From NCBI RefSeq assembly GCF_037546065.1, contig NZ_JAWMWG010000001.1:868001-932000 (forward strand): 64,000 nucleotides of DNA. Reading direction: 5' to 3'. How positions within the stretch are numbered: the stretch's first letter is position 1; the number at the start of each line of letters is the position of its first letter. This document shows, in pieces, positions 34,579-42,926 of the stretch. The notes beneath the pieces were generated by a model, which had not been told where the DNA came from, made no database searches, and worked only from the letters and a program-made list of their open reading frames with translations. The position numbers and the translations under genes were made by a program. The DNA comes from Holzapfeliella saturejae. Lineage in GTDB: Bacteria; Bacillota; Bacilli; Lactobacillales; Lactobacillaceae.

Positions 34579-35640
34579 ATGAGACCAGAAAATAACCAAA
34601 GTATTCGCTCACATCGTAAAGATGAGCATTTATCACTTGCTGAAATTTTTTATCAAGAAACAAAAAACGTAGACGAATTTAAACAATTGAGTTTAATTCG
34701 ACCTACCCTACCTGAAACTCGAGTGGATCAGGTTAACTTAACCTCATCCCTTTTTAATCGTTCACTAGATGTCCCTCTTTATATTAATGCGATGTCAGGT
34801 GGATCTAAACGATCGTTTAAGATTAACCAACAGCTTGCACAATTAGCGTATGAATTCAATATTGGTATAGCTAGTGGGTCGGCTTCTATTTTGGTTAAAG
34901 AACCTGAACAAGCAGAAAGCTTTGCTATCCTGCGTAAAGAAAATCCTACAGGACTAGTTATGGCAAATATCAACCCTTTTGTTCCAGTTTCAGATGCTAA
35001 ACATATTGTTCACACCATGCAAGCTGACGCACTTCAAATTCATGTGAATGTGGTACAAGAAATCATCATGCCTGAAGGTGACCGTGACTTTGTTTGGTTG
35101 GATAATTTAAAAAAATTACAAGCTGAACTTGACGTGCCAGTTATTATTAAAGAAGTTGGCTTTGGTTTTGATAAGCATACGTTAGATTTACTCGAAGCCG
35201 AAGGTTTTGAAACAGTCGATTTAAGTGGCTCAGGTGGTACTAATTTTGCAAAAATTGAAAACTTTAGACGACCTGAACATGATTATAACTATCTGGATAG
35301 TATCGGGTTGTCCACCCTGCAGTCTTTATTGAATGCTCAAGACATCAATATGACTTACTTAGCTTCTGGTGGTGTTAAAACACCACTAGATGCGTTAAAG
35401 TGCTTAAGTTTAGGCGCTCAAGCTGTTGGTATTAGCGGTGTCTTATTACACCAATTAGAAAGACATGGGTATGATCAGGCCAAAAATTGGTTAGCAACTT
35501 TTATCAAACAACTAAAAGAGTTAACCGCTGTATTTGGTGCACAAACGGTAACTGATCTTCCAAAAATCCAAAAGTATTACCATTTAGAATTACAAAATTA
35601 TCGTGAACAATTATCGACTGATTTCAAAACAGAACATTAA
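34579..35640 (+). CDS. fni: Type 2 isopentenyl-diphosphate delta-isomerase
   Basis: 353 residues, FMN-dependent TIM barrel. Converts isopentenyl to dimethylallyl diphosphate. Motifs: LYINAMSGGS (about residue 66), VIIKEVGFGF, DLSGSGGTNFAKIE and ASGGVKTPLDALKCLSLGA. ATG at 34579 with AAGGAATA upstream; TTG at 34576 is one codon earlier. It ends the pathway block. Confidence 0.96.
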   Translation: MRPENNQSIRSHRKDEHLSLAEIFYQETKNVDEFKQLSLIRPTLPETRVDQVNLTSSLFNRSLDVPLYINAMSGGSKRSFKINQQLAQLAYEFNIGIASGSASILVKEPEQAESFAILRKENPTGLVMANINPFVPVSDAKHIVHTMQADALQIHVNVVQEIIMPEGDRDFVWLDNLKKLQAELDVPVIIKEVGFGFDKHTLDLLEAEGFETVDLSGSGGTNFAKIENFRRPEHDYNYLDSIGLSTLQSLLNAQDINMTYLASGGVKTPLDALKCLSLGAQAVGISGVLLHQLERHGYDQAKNWLATFIKQLKELTAVFGAQTVTDLPKIQKYYHLELQNYREQLSTDFKTEH

Positions 35641-35651
35641 GGAGTGATAGT

Positions 35652-35921
35652 GTGAATACTTATTTGATAATTGGTCTTCTACTCCTTTTAGGTGCTGGAT
35701 TTAGTCTAATCAGACTGTTTATTGATCATAAAAAAGCTAATCAAAAAGCGCGTGATATCTTAAAATCTAAAAAAGAATTTAAAAATATTGAACAAGCTTA
35801 TCTGACAATGGCACCAAAAGCTGCATTAGACAAAATTAAAGTAGACTATCGTTTAAATATTTTAGGGACGGCAAAACTTTATCGGATGGTCAAAAGACAA
35901 ACAAAAAAAGATGCTCAGTAA
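35652..35921 (+). CDS. Small membrane-anchored protein after fni
   Basis: 89 residues: one N-terminal membrane span (about residues 3-22), then a charged cytoplasmic part rich in lysine. No recognised family. The start is GTG with GGAGTG upstream, 11 bases after fni. A hairpin terminator follows, so this is the last gene of the isoprenoid transcript. Function unknown. Confidence 0.65.
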   Translation: MNTYLIIGLLLLLGAGFSLIRLFIDHKKANQKARDILKSKKEFKNIEQAYLTMAPKAALDKIKVDYRLNILGTAKLYRMVKRQTKKDAQ

Positions 35922-35934
35922 AGCATCTTTTTTA
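35903..35934 (+). terminator. Terminator of the mevalonate operon
   Basis: Inverted repeat AAAAGATGCT-CAGTA-AGCATCTTTT followed by a T-run; it overlaps the end of the 89-residue gene. Confidence 0.9.
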
Positions 35935-35942
35935 TTTAACTT

Positions 35943-35978
35943 AAAATAGTTGACAAAACACAACTATTTTAATAGAAT
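35943..35978 (+). promoter_or_regulatory. Promoter and operator of the MarR-alaX operon
   Basis: TTGACA at 35950-35955, 17-bp spacer, TAGAAT at 35973-35978. A perfect 10-bp inverted repeat (AAAATAGTTG / CAACTATTTT, 8-bp gap) at 35943-35970 covers the -35 box and spacer, and a half-site CCAACTATTA lies at 35987. This is the expected position for self-repression by the MarR protein encoded next. Confidence 0.7.
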
Positions 35979-36011
35979 AAGCTCTACCAACTATTAGAGG
36001 AGTGATAACCC

Positions 36012-36440
36012 GTGAATGTCAAAAATATTCGACACTTTAATCGATTTTACACACGTATTTTAGGTGTATTTAATAACCGCGTATTTGATTTAGATTACTC
36101 ATTGCTTGAAATGCGTGCACTGGGAGAAATCGGCCGATGTGAAGGCATTACATCGAATGAGTTAACAACCATTTTGAGTATTGATAAAACCTATCTAAGT
36201 CGTATTTTAAAGAAATTAAAGCAAAATGACCTAATCTATCGTCAAAAAGATGAGATTGATCAACGTCTCTTCCACCTTTATTTGACCAAAGATGGTATTG
36301 ACTTATATCACTACATTGAAACGCAGTCCGATAACCAAATAGCAGCTAATCTTAAAGGACTTTCTGCCAAAGAAATCACAGAATTAGAAACAAGTATGAA
36401 GACTATTGAAAAACTATTATCTAAAACAACAACTAATTAA
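36012..36440 (+). CDS. MarR-family transcriptional regulator
   Basis: 142 residues. Winged helix-turn-helix: LEMRALGEIGRCEGITSNELTTILSIDKTYLSRILKKLKQNDLI and wing RQKDEIDQRLFHLYLT. Expected to bind the palindrome at 35943-35970 upstream of its own gene. GTG start with GAGG before it. The gene is followed after 13 bp by alaX, suggesting that this operon is repressed until a ligand appears. A cysteine (about residue 37) could act in redox sensing, which is speculation. Confidence 0.85.
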   Translation: MNVKNIRHFNRFYTRILGVFNNRVFDLDYSLLEMRALGEIGRCEGITSNELTTILSIDKTYLSRILKKLKQNDLIYRQKDEIDQRLFHLYLTKDGIDLYHYIETQSDNQIAANLKGLSAKEITELETSMKTIEKLLSKTTTN

Positions 36441-36453
36441 GGAGTGACCTATC

Positions 36454-37167
36454 ATGGAACAATACTTAATCGATAGCTACAAAACTGAACATCAAACATC
36501 AATTACTTCAATAAGTGAAGACCGTCAAAAAATCACTGTTAAAGATACTATTATTTATCCTGGTGGTGGTGGTCAACCTAGTGATAAAGCTTGGGTTGAA
36601 GCTGATGGTCAGCATTATGATATCACGGGCTTTAGCCGTCAAAATGGCCAAGTTGTTTATCATTTATCAGAGCCAATTCCAGCAGAAACAACTACTATTA
36701 CAGAATATATTGATTTTGACTATCGCTTTCGTAATATGCGTTACCATACCCTACTTCACCTGGTTTCTGGTTACTTGTACAACACTTATGGTGCTCTGGC
36801 AAAAAGTAGTGCGATTGAAGCTGACCACGCTCGTTTGGAAGTACAGTTTCCTGAAGACCGTGTTCCTGAAAATTTTGATAAAGAAGCATTCAAAGCAACT
36901 ATTGATAATTTAATTAATCAAGGCTTAGCTGTAACTAGTGAAGAAGTTGACCGAACAGAATTGAGTCAAGAAGATTTAATTAGAACCTATACTAGCTTGA
37001 TTCCTGAAAGTGTTCGTCATGTTAGATTAGTTAAAATTGAGGGCTTAGATGAACAAGCATGTGGTGGAACTCACGTATCTAATACCCGTGAGATTGATCA
37101 GTTTGAATTCACTCAATTGAAAAATAAAGGTCGTTTGAAAAAACGAATTAAAATGGCCCTAAATTAG
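36454..37167 (+). CDS. alaX: Alanyl-tRNA editing protein AlaX
   Basis: 237 residues. A free-standing editing domain that hydrolyses Ser- or Gly-tRNA(Ala). Motifs: PGGGGQPSD, the metal site HTLLHLVSG (about residues 97-101) and CGGTHVSN (about residues 201-206). The length fits the AlaX-M class with a glycine-rich motif. Co-transcribed with the MarR-type regulator, so synthesis may respond to stress. Confidence 0.92.
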   Translation: MEQYLIDSYKTEHQTSITSISEDRQKITVKDTIIYPGGGGQPSDKAWVEADGQHYDITGFSRQNGQVVYHLSEPIPAETTTITEYIDFDYRFRNMRYHTLLHLVSGYLYNTYGALAKSSAIEADHARLEVQFPEDRVPENFDKEAFKATIDNLINQGLAVTSEEVDRTELSQEDLIRTYTSLIPESVRHVRLVKIEGLDEQACGGTHVSNTREIDQFEFTQLKNKGRLKKRIKMALN

Positions 37168-37168
37168 C

Positions 37169-37203
37169 AAAAAAGAGCTTACTTAAAAGTAAGCTCTTTT
37201 TTA
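37169..37203. terminator. Terminator after alaX
   Basis: Inverted repeat AAAGAGCTTACTT-AAAA-GTAAGCTCTTT with T-run immediately after the alaX stop codon. Confidence 0.9.
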
Positions 37204-37234
37204 TAAATATGCTTTTGAGCAGTTGTTATAAGTC

Positions 37235-38866
37235 TTAGGAATCATTCACAACATCTAAAAAAGCTTGAAAATCTGGATTATGTAGTAATTGTTCAGGCTC
37301 TTGGTTAGCTTTGATTCGACCATTTTCAACCCAAATAATAGCATCGTAGTGCTTGATTAAACTCATATCAAATTGATGCGTAATATAAACAAGGATTGAA
37401 TCGAGTGTTAGAAGTTGGTCTTCTATATGATGTGATAATTTTGAATTCAGTCCTGATAGACTTTCATCCAGAACTAACATCGGTTTTTGCTGATAAATAC
37501 CTCTGGCTAGTGCGATTCTTTGCTTTTGGCCACCGGAATAATTTTGACCATTTTGTTTAATTGATTCATTCAGTTGCTGAGCATTTTCGATGAATTGGTT
37601 AACACCACTTTGAACTAAAACTCGTTTAAATTTTGATTCTGAAAAAGGCTCACTTATCACGATATTTTGCTTGATAGTCTGATTGAAGAGATGCGGCGTC
37701 TGGCTGACATAAGAAACACTACTAAATAAATCTTCGCTGTTAATCAATGGCTGATTATCCACTAAAAACTGACCTTGATAATCCTGAATAAATCCAGCTA
37801 GTAACTGAGCTAGTGTTGATTTTCCCGACCCACTCTCTCCTACCAGTAAGTACTTTTTGTGAGCAGTCAAATTTAATGAAATGTCGTGCAATATTGGTTT
37901 ACTATCCAGTGTCACTGAAATGTCTTTTAATTTGATTTGCTCATTTAATGACAATGGCGATGTCTTATCAACAACATCAACTGTATCAGCATCCGCTAAA
38001 GATTCGATTTTATCCATAATTGGTTTTGAACTTTTAATTTGAGGAATTAATCTAAAAATATCAATCAACGGAAAAACTAAGGTATTCATCGTTTGAACCA
38101 TTGTAAGCATAATCCCTACGGTAATCATGCCATTCATAATAAACCAAATAGAAGCTAAAACAGCCGCATATTGCACCATCATACCAAGCATACTCGAAGT
38201 GACGTAATTTGCCATAATCCATTTGCCAGACGATACTTTAGCTCTTGTAAAATGATGATTAACTTTATTAAAATCATGAAGAAACTCGTCTACTGACTGT
38301 GTCGACTTGATTGTATCAAAACCATTCAAAATATCAGAAGTTTTCTCAGTTAGATTTGCTGATTCATTTGAAAATGAGGCTTGCTTCTTTTGTAGTGTTT
38401 GACTCATCATCATCGGAATCAAAAACACACCAATTGTACCAAGTAAGATGACTAAAAAGACAATGGGTTGATAATAAAGAACTGCCATTGAAGATATCAA
38501 AACAATAACCAATTGTGAAATAAAGTCAAAATAAGGTTCAATTGCATCTCGATCAACCATCTCAACATCATTTAATACATTCGACGTATACATACTAACA
38601 GGTTTTTTCCTAAATTGAGATACTGAGCTCCCTATCAATGTCTGTAGCATTTTTTGACGAATAGTGTAGATAATATGACCAACAAACTTCACCATAATTA
38701 ATTGATTAATCATATCAAAGACCCACCTTAAAAAAACGATGGTTACGCCCATTACAATCATCATCAAAAAAAGGGCTTGATTCTTATTATCAGCATGTTC
38801 AACTATGTAACCGTAATAAGTTGCACTGGCAATGCTTACAAGTGCATAAAGCGTTGCCGTAACCAT
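37235..38866 (-). CDS. ABC exporter half-transporter (TMD-NBD fusion)
   Basis: 543 residues from the first ATG: membrane domain with five to six spans and an ATPase. Walker A is GESGSGKST, signature YSGGQKQR, Walker B MLVLDES (glutamate present, serine in place of the usual proline). Such exporters move peptides, lipids or drugs. The ATG at 38866 begins in the first membrane segment and has no ribosome site. The frame stays open 15 codons upstream to an ATC codon at 38911, which has GGGGG at ideal spacing and would begin (M)KKLLVENWQ, a normal N-terminus. No partner half-transporter is adjacent. See findings. Confidence 0.85.
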   Translation of the reverse strand: MVTATLYALVSIASATYYGYIVEHADNKNQALFLMMIVMGVTIVFLRWVFDMINQLIMVKFVGHIIYTIRQKMLQTLIGSSVSQFRKKPVSMYTSNVLNDVEMVDRDAIEPYFDFISQLVIVLISSMAVLYYQPIVFLVILLGTIGVFLIPMMMSQTLQKKQASFSNESANLTEKTSDILNGFDTIKSTQSVDEFLHDFNKVNHHFTRAKVSSGKWIMANYVTSSMLGMMVQYAAVLASIWFIMNGMITVGIMLTMVQTMNTLVFPLIDIFRLIPQIKSSKPIMDKIESLADADTVDVVDKTSPLSLNEQIKLKDISVTLDSKPILHDISLNLTAHKKYLLVGESGSGKSTLAQLLAGFIQDYQGQFLVDNQPLINSEDLFSSVSYVSQTPHLFNQTIKQNIVISEPFSESKFKRVLVQSGVNQFIENAQQLNESIKQNGQNYSGGQKQRIALARGIYQQKPMLVLDESLSGLNSKLSHHIEDQLLTLDSILVYITHQFDMSLIKHYDAIIWVENGRIKANQEPEQLLHNPDFQAFLDVVNDS

Positions 38867-38986
38867 GACAATTAAAGTTGACTGCCAGTTTTCAACTAAT
38901 AATTTCTTGATAAAAAATCCCCCTTAAAAATTAAATATCTATCATTTTTTGTTAACTATATTTTAATTAATTAGTTTCGTCAAGCT

Positions 38987-39023
38987 AAAAAAGAGCAGCC
39001 ATCATTTGATAGCTACTCTTTTT
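38987..39023 (-). terminator. Terminator of the lipoprotein gene
   Basis: Near-perfect inverted repeat AAAGAGTAGCTATCA / TGGCTGCTCTTT with T-run in the minus direction, after the stop codon at 39032. Confidence 0.8.
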
Positions 39024-39031
39024 ACTGATAA

Positions 39032-39547
39032 TTACGGCATAATATTAATAGATTCTGTAAACGTTGTCCCATTTGGTTCTGGTGTAAAGTTAAGTCTTAC
39101 TCGATAAAAATTAGTATATAAGTCGAATTGTAAGACACATTCGGCAGTTTTACCTGGATTCAAAGTTTGTTGATCATCTTTGACAAAAATAATAGATTCA
39201 TTAACATCCTTTAATTGTGAATCAAAATCATACTGATTAATCGAAAAATAATTATGCCACAGCTCATTAACTGAAATAGGTTGAGTTGTTTTATTCGTCA
39301 AATTAACCCAGACTTTCATAATAGGTGGAACATCATTATTGACTGACTCATCAATTCTAAATTTAGCAAATTTAGCGGTTAACACCTTAGAATTAGCGGT
39401 ATAGCTTCTAAAAGTCGTTTCGTCTACTGCAGGTGTTGGCGACACTGATTTCAACTCTTGTTGGCGTGTTAATTGATTGTTTGAACAACATCCTGAAATC
39501 ATAAGTGATAAACAAACCATCATTATTGTAATTAAATATTTTTTCAT
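39032..39547 (-). CDS. Lipoprotein with DUF5067-like domain
   Basis: 171 residues. Lipoprotein signal MKKYLITIMMVCLSLMISGC with cysteine at about residue 20, so it is lipid-anchored outside the membrane. The rest (NLTNKTTQPISVNELW, then YFSINQYDFDSQL and NPGKTAECVLQFDL) matches the immunoglobulin-like pattern of DUF5067/DUF4352 proteins by eye. Function unknown. ATG at 39547 follows GGGGTAGGA; the frame to 39595 lies upstream of it. Confidence 0.65.
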   Translation of the reverse strand: MKKYLITIMMVCLSLMISGCCSNNQLTRQQELKSVSPTPAVDETTFRSYTANSKVLTAKFAKFRIDESVNNDVPPIMKVWVNLTNKTTQPISVNELWHNYFSINQYDFDSQLKDVNESIIFVKDDQQTLNPGKTAECVLQFDLYTNFYRVRLNFTPEPNGTTFTESINIMP

Positions 39548-39644
39548 TATCCTACCCCTATTAATTGACTTTTTGTAGGATAACATATTTGGCATGTGCT
39601 ATAAAATCCTTGTAGTTTCTTAATGTCGAATACTTTGTATATTA

Positions 39645-40622
39645 CTAGTTTAGTTTTTCATTAAAGAAGTTAACTAATTTAGCAAATGGGATTTTATCTT
39701 CCTGATCATATAAGTCAGTATGTGTGGCATCTTTAATAATCATTAATTCTTTATTGTCACCTGTTAGCTTTTTGAAAGCATCTTGTGAAAAATAAAGAGA
39801 ATGTGCTTTATCACCATGAATCATTAGTACAGGTGATTTAATTTCATTACTATATTGCAAAATTGGCATATTCATTAAAGAAAGTGTTGAAGTTACCGTC
39901 CACCCATCATTTGAATTAACCGATCTTGCATGATAACCACGGTTTGTTTTGTAATAGGCATAATAATCTTTTAAAAATTGAGGTGCATCTGATGGCACTT
40001 CTTCTGGTAAACCACCAGCTAATGCATAAGTTCCTGATTTATAATCTTTTGTGCGTTGATTATTCAACGAAACTTTCGTTTGATAACGTGCTTCTTCATC
40101 GATACTATCATTGTAGCCTTTTGCATTTAAGCGAGACATATCATACATTGTTGAAGTGACTGTTGCTTTAATTCGTGTATCAATAGCTGCAGTGTTTAAA
40201 GCAACACCACCCCAACCACAAATACCGATAATTCCGATTCTATCTGGATCCACTTCGTCTTGGGTAGATAAGTAATCAACAGCTGCTTGAAAGTCTTCTG
40301 TATTAATATCCATAGAGGCAACTGAGCGAGGAGTTCCTGCACTTTCACCTGTAAATGATGGATCAAAAGCAATCGTTAAAAATCCTGCTTCTGCCATTTT
40401 TTGAGCATACAATCCAGATGACTGTTCTTTCACAGCACCAAAAGGTCCACTAACCGCAATGGCTGGTAACTTCTCTTTTACATTTTTAGGTTGATATGAA
40501 TCTGCTACTAGTTCAATACCGAAACGATTATGAAAACTTACTTTTTGGTGATTAACTTTATCGCTTTTAGCAAATACTTTATCCCATTGTGACGTTAATT
40601 GTATAGTTTGTTTTTCAATCAT
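39645..40622 (-). CDS. Alpha/beta hydrolase (dienelactone-hydrolase-like)
   Basis: 325 residues. Core alpha/beta fold: PAIAVSGPFGAVKEQ (oxyanion side), GIIGICGWGGVALN (nucleophile elbow, about residue 138, with Cys in place of Ser, as in dienelactone hydrolases), MIHGDKAHSLYFS (acid) and KDATHTDLYD (histidine). The substrate is unknown. The ATG at 40622 has GGGAGA upstream. It is divergent from a MerR regulator with a 19-bp promoter between them, so expression is probably induced by that regulator. Confidence 0.85.
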   Translation of the reverse strand: MIEKQTIQLTSQWDKVFAKSDKVNHQKVSFHNRFGIELVADSYQPKNVKEKLPAIAVSGPFGAVKEQSSGLYAQKMAEAGFLTIAFDPSFTGESAGTPRSVASMDINTEDFQAAVDYLSTQDEVDPDRIGIIGICGWGGVALNTAAIDTRIKATVTSTMYDMSRLNAKGYNDSIDEEARYQTKVSLNNQRTKDYKSGTYALAGGLPEEVPSDAPQFLKDYYAYYKTNRGYHARSVNSNDGWTVTSTLSLMNMPILQYSNEIKSPVLMIHGDKAHSLYFSQDAFKKLTGDNKELMIIKDATHTDLYDQEDKIPFAKLVNFFNEKLN

Positions 40623-40664
40623 AATTTTAATCTCCCTTTGACAACTATTTCTTCTACGGTTAGT

Positions 40665-40695
40665 ATAGTAGTACCTCAACCTGACTTCAGGTCAA
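40665..40695 (-). promoter_or_regulatory. MerR-type promoter of the hydrolase gene
   Basis: On the minus strand TTGACC at 40695-40690 and TACTAT at 40670-40665, spaced 19 bp, the length typical of MerR-activated promoters. A dyad (CTTGACCTGAAG / CTCAACCTGA as read on opposite strands) sits in the spacer and -35. The layout suggests activation of the hydrolase by the divergent MerR protein. Confidence 0.65.
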
Positions 40696-40728
40696 GAGAT
40701 TATTTAAATTTAATTAGGAGATTAATTA

Positions 40729-41166
40729 ATGTATACAATTGGACAAGTTTCACAGCAATTTAATATCTCTGTTTCAACACTCAGATACTACGATAAAGAA
40801 GGTTTACTTCCTCAACTTAAACGTGTTTCAGGAATTCGTTATTTTTCTGAGAAAGATTTGGAAGCACTTCGTGTCATTGAATGTTTAAAACGCTCAGGAT
40901 TGGAAATCAAAACCATCTGTCAATTTATGAAGTGGTGCGAATTGGGCAATGAAACCCTTCCAAAGCGAAAAGAATTATTTGAAAAACAAAAACGAGTTGT
41001 TGAAGAAGAAATGAAACAGCTGCAAAAAGTTTATGAGATGATTTCATATAAATGTTGGTATTATGGCGAATCTGTTAAATTAGGTTCTGAAGAATATGTG
41101 ACTCCTAAAATTCCCGAAGGCTTACCTATTCATATCAAAAAATCTTATGATGCCGCACATCAATAA
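40729..41166 (+). CDS. MerR-family regulator (AdhR/NmlR-like)
   Basis: 145 residues. Winged helix MYTIGQVSQQFNISVSTLRYYDKEGLLP and a coiled-coil dimer helix. Cys52 (VIECLKRSG) lies at the position used for aldehyde/electrophile sensing in AdhR- and NmlR-type regulators; Cys71-73 region (KWCELG) and a further Cys (YKCWYYG) are also present. The ribosome site is TTAGGAG. Probable activator of the divergent hydrolase. Confidence 0.85.
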   Translation: MYTIGQVSQQFNISVSTLRYYDKEGLLPQLKRVSGIRYFSEKDLEALRVIECLKRSGLEIKTICQFMKWCELGNETLPKRKELFEKQKRVVEEEMKQLQKVYEMISYKCWYYGESVKLGSEEYVTPKIPEGLPIHIKKSYDAAHQ

Positions 41167-41199
41167 AAAAAGCTAGCCCTTAATGGCTGGCTTTTTTAC
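41165..41199 (+). terminator. Terminator of the MerR gene
   Basis: Inverted repeat AAAGCTAGCC-CTTAAT-GGCTGGCTTT with a T-run, right after the stop codon. Confidence 0.8.
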
Positions 41200-41202
41200 T
41201 CT

Positions 41203-41324
41203 TTTAAACGGTCTAAATCTTCTGGGTCAATAAATAGCTCAACTTTTCCAGTTTCCATATCAACATCTACCTCATTATAAATAGATAATTTACCATTTGG
41301 TTGAATATCATTAATTTAAATTAA
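41203..41324 (-). pseudogene. Orphan C-terminal fragment, unknown protein
   Basis: Minus-strand frame reading INDIQPNGKLSIYNEVDVDM then ETGKVELFIDPEDLDRLKE and a stop. It is preceded by a stop and has no start or ribosome site, and the codon pattern looks protein-like. It looks like the tail of a lost gene. Apart from this fragment and the lepB promoter, the interval 41167-41425 shows nothing. Confidence 0.4.
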
Positions 41325-41434
41325 AATTAAAGTACTTTTATTTTAATTCCTATAAATTTAGTGAATTGCTAACATTTAAATAAAAAAATGCGTATAATGT
41401 GAATTGAAATCTATAAAACTAGGAGTTGAAAAAC

Positions 41435-42025
41435 TTGTCAGATAACGAAAACATTCCAAAGCGTTCTGATCGAAAAAATCAAAATGAAGATTCTTGGCTT
41501 AAAATGTTTTTTCAATTTGTCCTTACATTTGCTATAATTTTTGGTTTATTCAGTGCACTTTTTACTTTTGTGTTAGAAAAAGAAACAGTATCTGGAACTT
41601 CCATGCAAACCACGTTTGAATCGGGAGATAATCTGATTGCCTTGCGTAATCCTGGTGTCAGTCGTGGTGATGTTGTCATTGTTAAAGTCCCTACAAGCGA
41701 TGGCAAAACCGAACTGTACATTAAACGTATTGTCGGTCTTCCTGGGGAAAAACTTGAATCTAAAAATGATCAGATGTTTATTAATGGTCAACTTTTAGAT
41801 GAGTCTTATCTAGATGGTGGAAAAGCTAAATTTAAGGCAACTAACCCTGATTCCCTATTTACAAATAATTTTGAAACAACGGTTCCTGCAGATAGCTACT
41901 TTGTTATGGGTGATAATCGAAGTGTTTCAAAAGACAGTCGAATTATTGGACCTGTTTCAAAAAGTCAAATTGAAGCCAAAGTTTTATGGCGTTTTTGGCC
42001 ATTAAATACAATGAGAACGTTCTAA
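41435..42025 (+). CDS. lepB: Signal peptidase I
   Basis: 196 residues, membrane-anchored serine protease that removes signal peptides. One N-terminal span (about residues 22-44), then catalytic SGTSMQ (Ser about residue 56) and KRIVGLPGE (Lys about residue 98), with the later MGDNRSVSKDSR box. The TTG at 41435 is favoured: AGGAG is 9 bases upstream, while TTG at 41426 abuts it. A TATAAT box at 41393 precedes it. Confidence 0.93.
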   Translation: MSDNENIPKRSDRKNQNEDSWLKMFFQFVLTFAIIFGLFSALFTFVLEKETVSGTSMQTTFESGDNLIALRNPGVSRGDVVIVKVPTSDGKTELYIKRIVGLPGEKLESKNDQMFINGQLLDESYLDGGKAKFKATNPDSLFTNNFETTVPADSYFVMGDNRSVSKDSRIIGPVSKSQIEAKVLWRFWPLNTMRTF

Positions 42026-42058
42026 AAAACTTGCTAGTTAAACCAGCAAGTTTTTTAT
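42024..42058 (+). terminator. Terminator of lepB
   Basis: Inverted repeat AAAACTTGCT / AGCAAGTTTT with T-run just after the stop codon. Confidence 0.88.
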
Positions 42059-42088
42059 TAGGTTAATTCAATGAAAAGAGGTAAAATT

Positions 42089-42889
42089 ATGAAACAAAAA
42101 TTAATCGCATTAGATTTAGATGGTACAACTTTAAATCATCAAGGTAAGGTTTCTACAAAAACTAAAGAAACATTATCTAAAGTAATACAACTCGGTCATC
42201 ATGTTATTTTAGCAACTGGGCGTTCTTTCCAGATTAGCAAGCATATTTATCAAGAACTAGGACTTGATACCCCTATGGTCAATTTCAATAGTGGTCTAGT
42301 TCACCTTCCCTACCAAGAATGGGATAAAGAACGCGTTGTTGGACTTGATTTAGATGTTGTTAATGATATCGTTAAACGTGCTGATAAACGCCCTGAGGTT
42401 AGTTTATTAACTGTTGAATCAAAAGATTTCTTTTGGGTTAACAAAGTGGCTAATCCAGATATTGACTTTTTCCCTAGAAAAATTACAGAAGACGATTTAT
42501 TACCAAAACAGTACCCGCAAGAGATTATTTCAATTATGCTTTTTAGTGAAAATCCTGATGATTTAGCAAAAGAAATTAGAGAAGCTTATCCTGATCTTTC
42601 CATGCATGTTTGGAGAGGAAATGTTAGAGGAATTGAAATTCTATCTAAAAAAGTACATAAAGCTGATGGTGTTTTTTATGTAGCTGATCAGTTTATCATC
42701 GCAAACGAAGATATCATTGCATTTGGTGATGAAGAAAATGATTACGAAATGCTACAATCTGTCGGTCACGGTGTCGCAATGGCGAATGCTTCAGACAAGC
42801 TAAAAAATGTTGCTAAAGATGTAACAGCCTTCACCAATAATGAAGATGGTGTCGCACGCTATTTAGAAGACTATTTCAAATTAAATTAA
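42089..42889 (+). CDS. Cof-type HAD-superfamily phosphatase
   Basis: 266 residues. HAD motif I is DLDGTT (about residues 8-13), motif II LATGRS (about residues 41-46), a C2 cap in the middle and motif IV FGDEENDYEM (about residues 212-222). Family members dephosphorylate sugar phosphates, FMN or similar; the substrate is not known. ATG at 42089 has AGAGG before it; the frame to 42071 lies upstream of the ribosome site. Confidence 0.9.
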   Translation: MKQKLIALDLDGTTLNHQGKVSTKTKETLSKVIQLGHHVILATGRSFQISKHIYQELGLDTPMVNFNSGLVHLPYQEWDKERVVGLDLDVVNDIVKRADKRPEVSLLTVESKDFFWVNKVANPDIDFFPRKITEDDLLPKQYPQEIISIMLFSENPDDLAKEIREAYPDLSMHVWRGNVRGIEILSKKVHKADGVFYVADQFIIANEDIIAFGDEENDYEMLQSVGHGVAMANASDKLKNVAKDVTAFTNNEDGVARYLEDYFKLN

Positions 42890-42925
42890 AAAAACTATTG
42901 GATAAAATATCCAATAGTTTTTTTA
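42889..42925. terminator. Bidirectional terminator
   Basis: Inverted repeat AAAACTATTGGATA / TATCCAATAGTTTT with T-runs both ways, between convergent genes ending at 42889 and 42927. Confidence 0.92.
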
Positions 42926-42926
42926 T

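Noticed and set aside
36515..36913. A 132-residue frame within alaX
   Set aside because: Different frame of a well-supported gene, no ribosome site.
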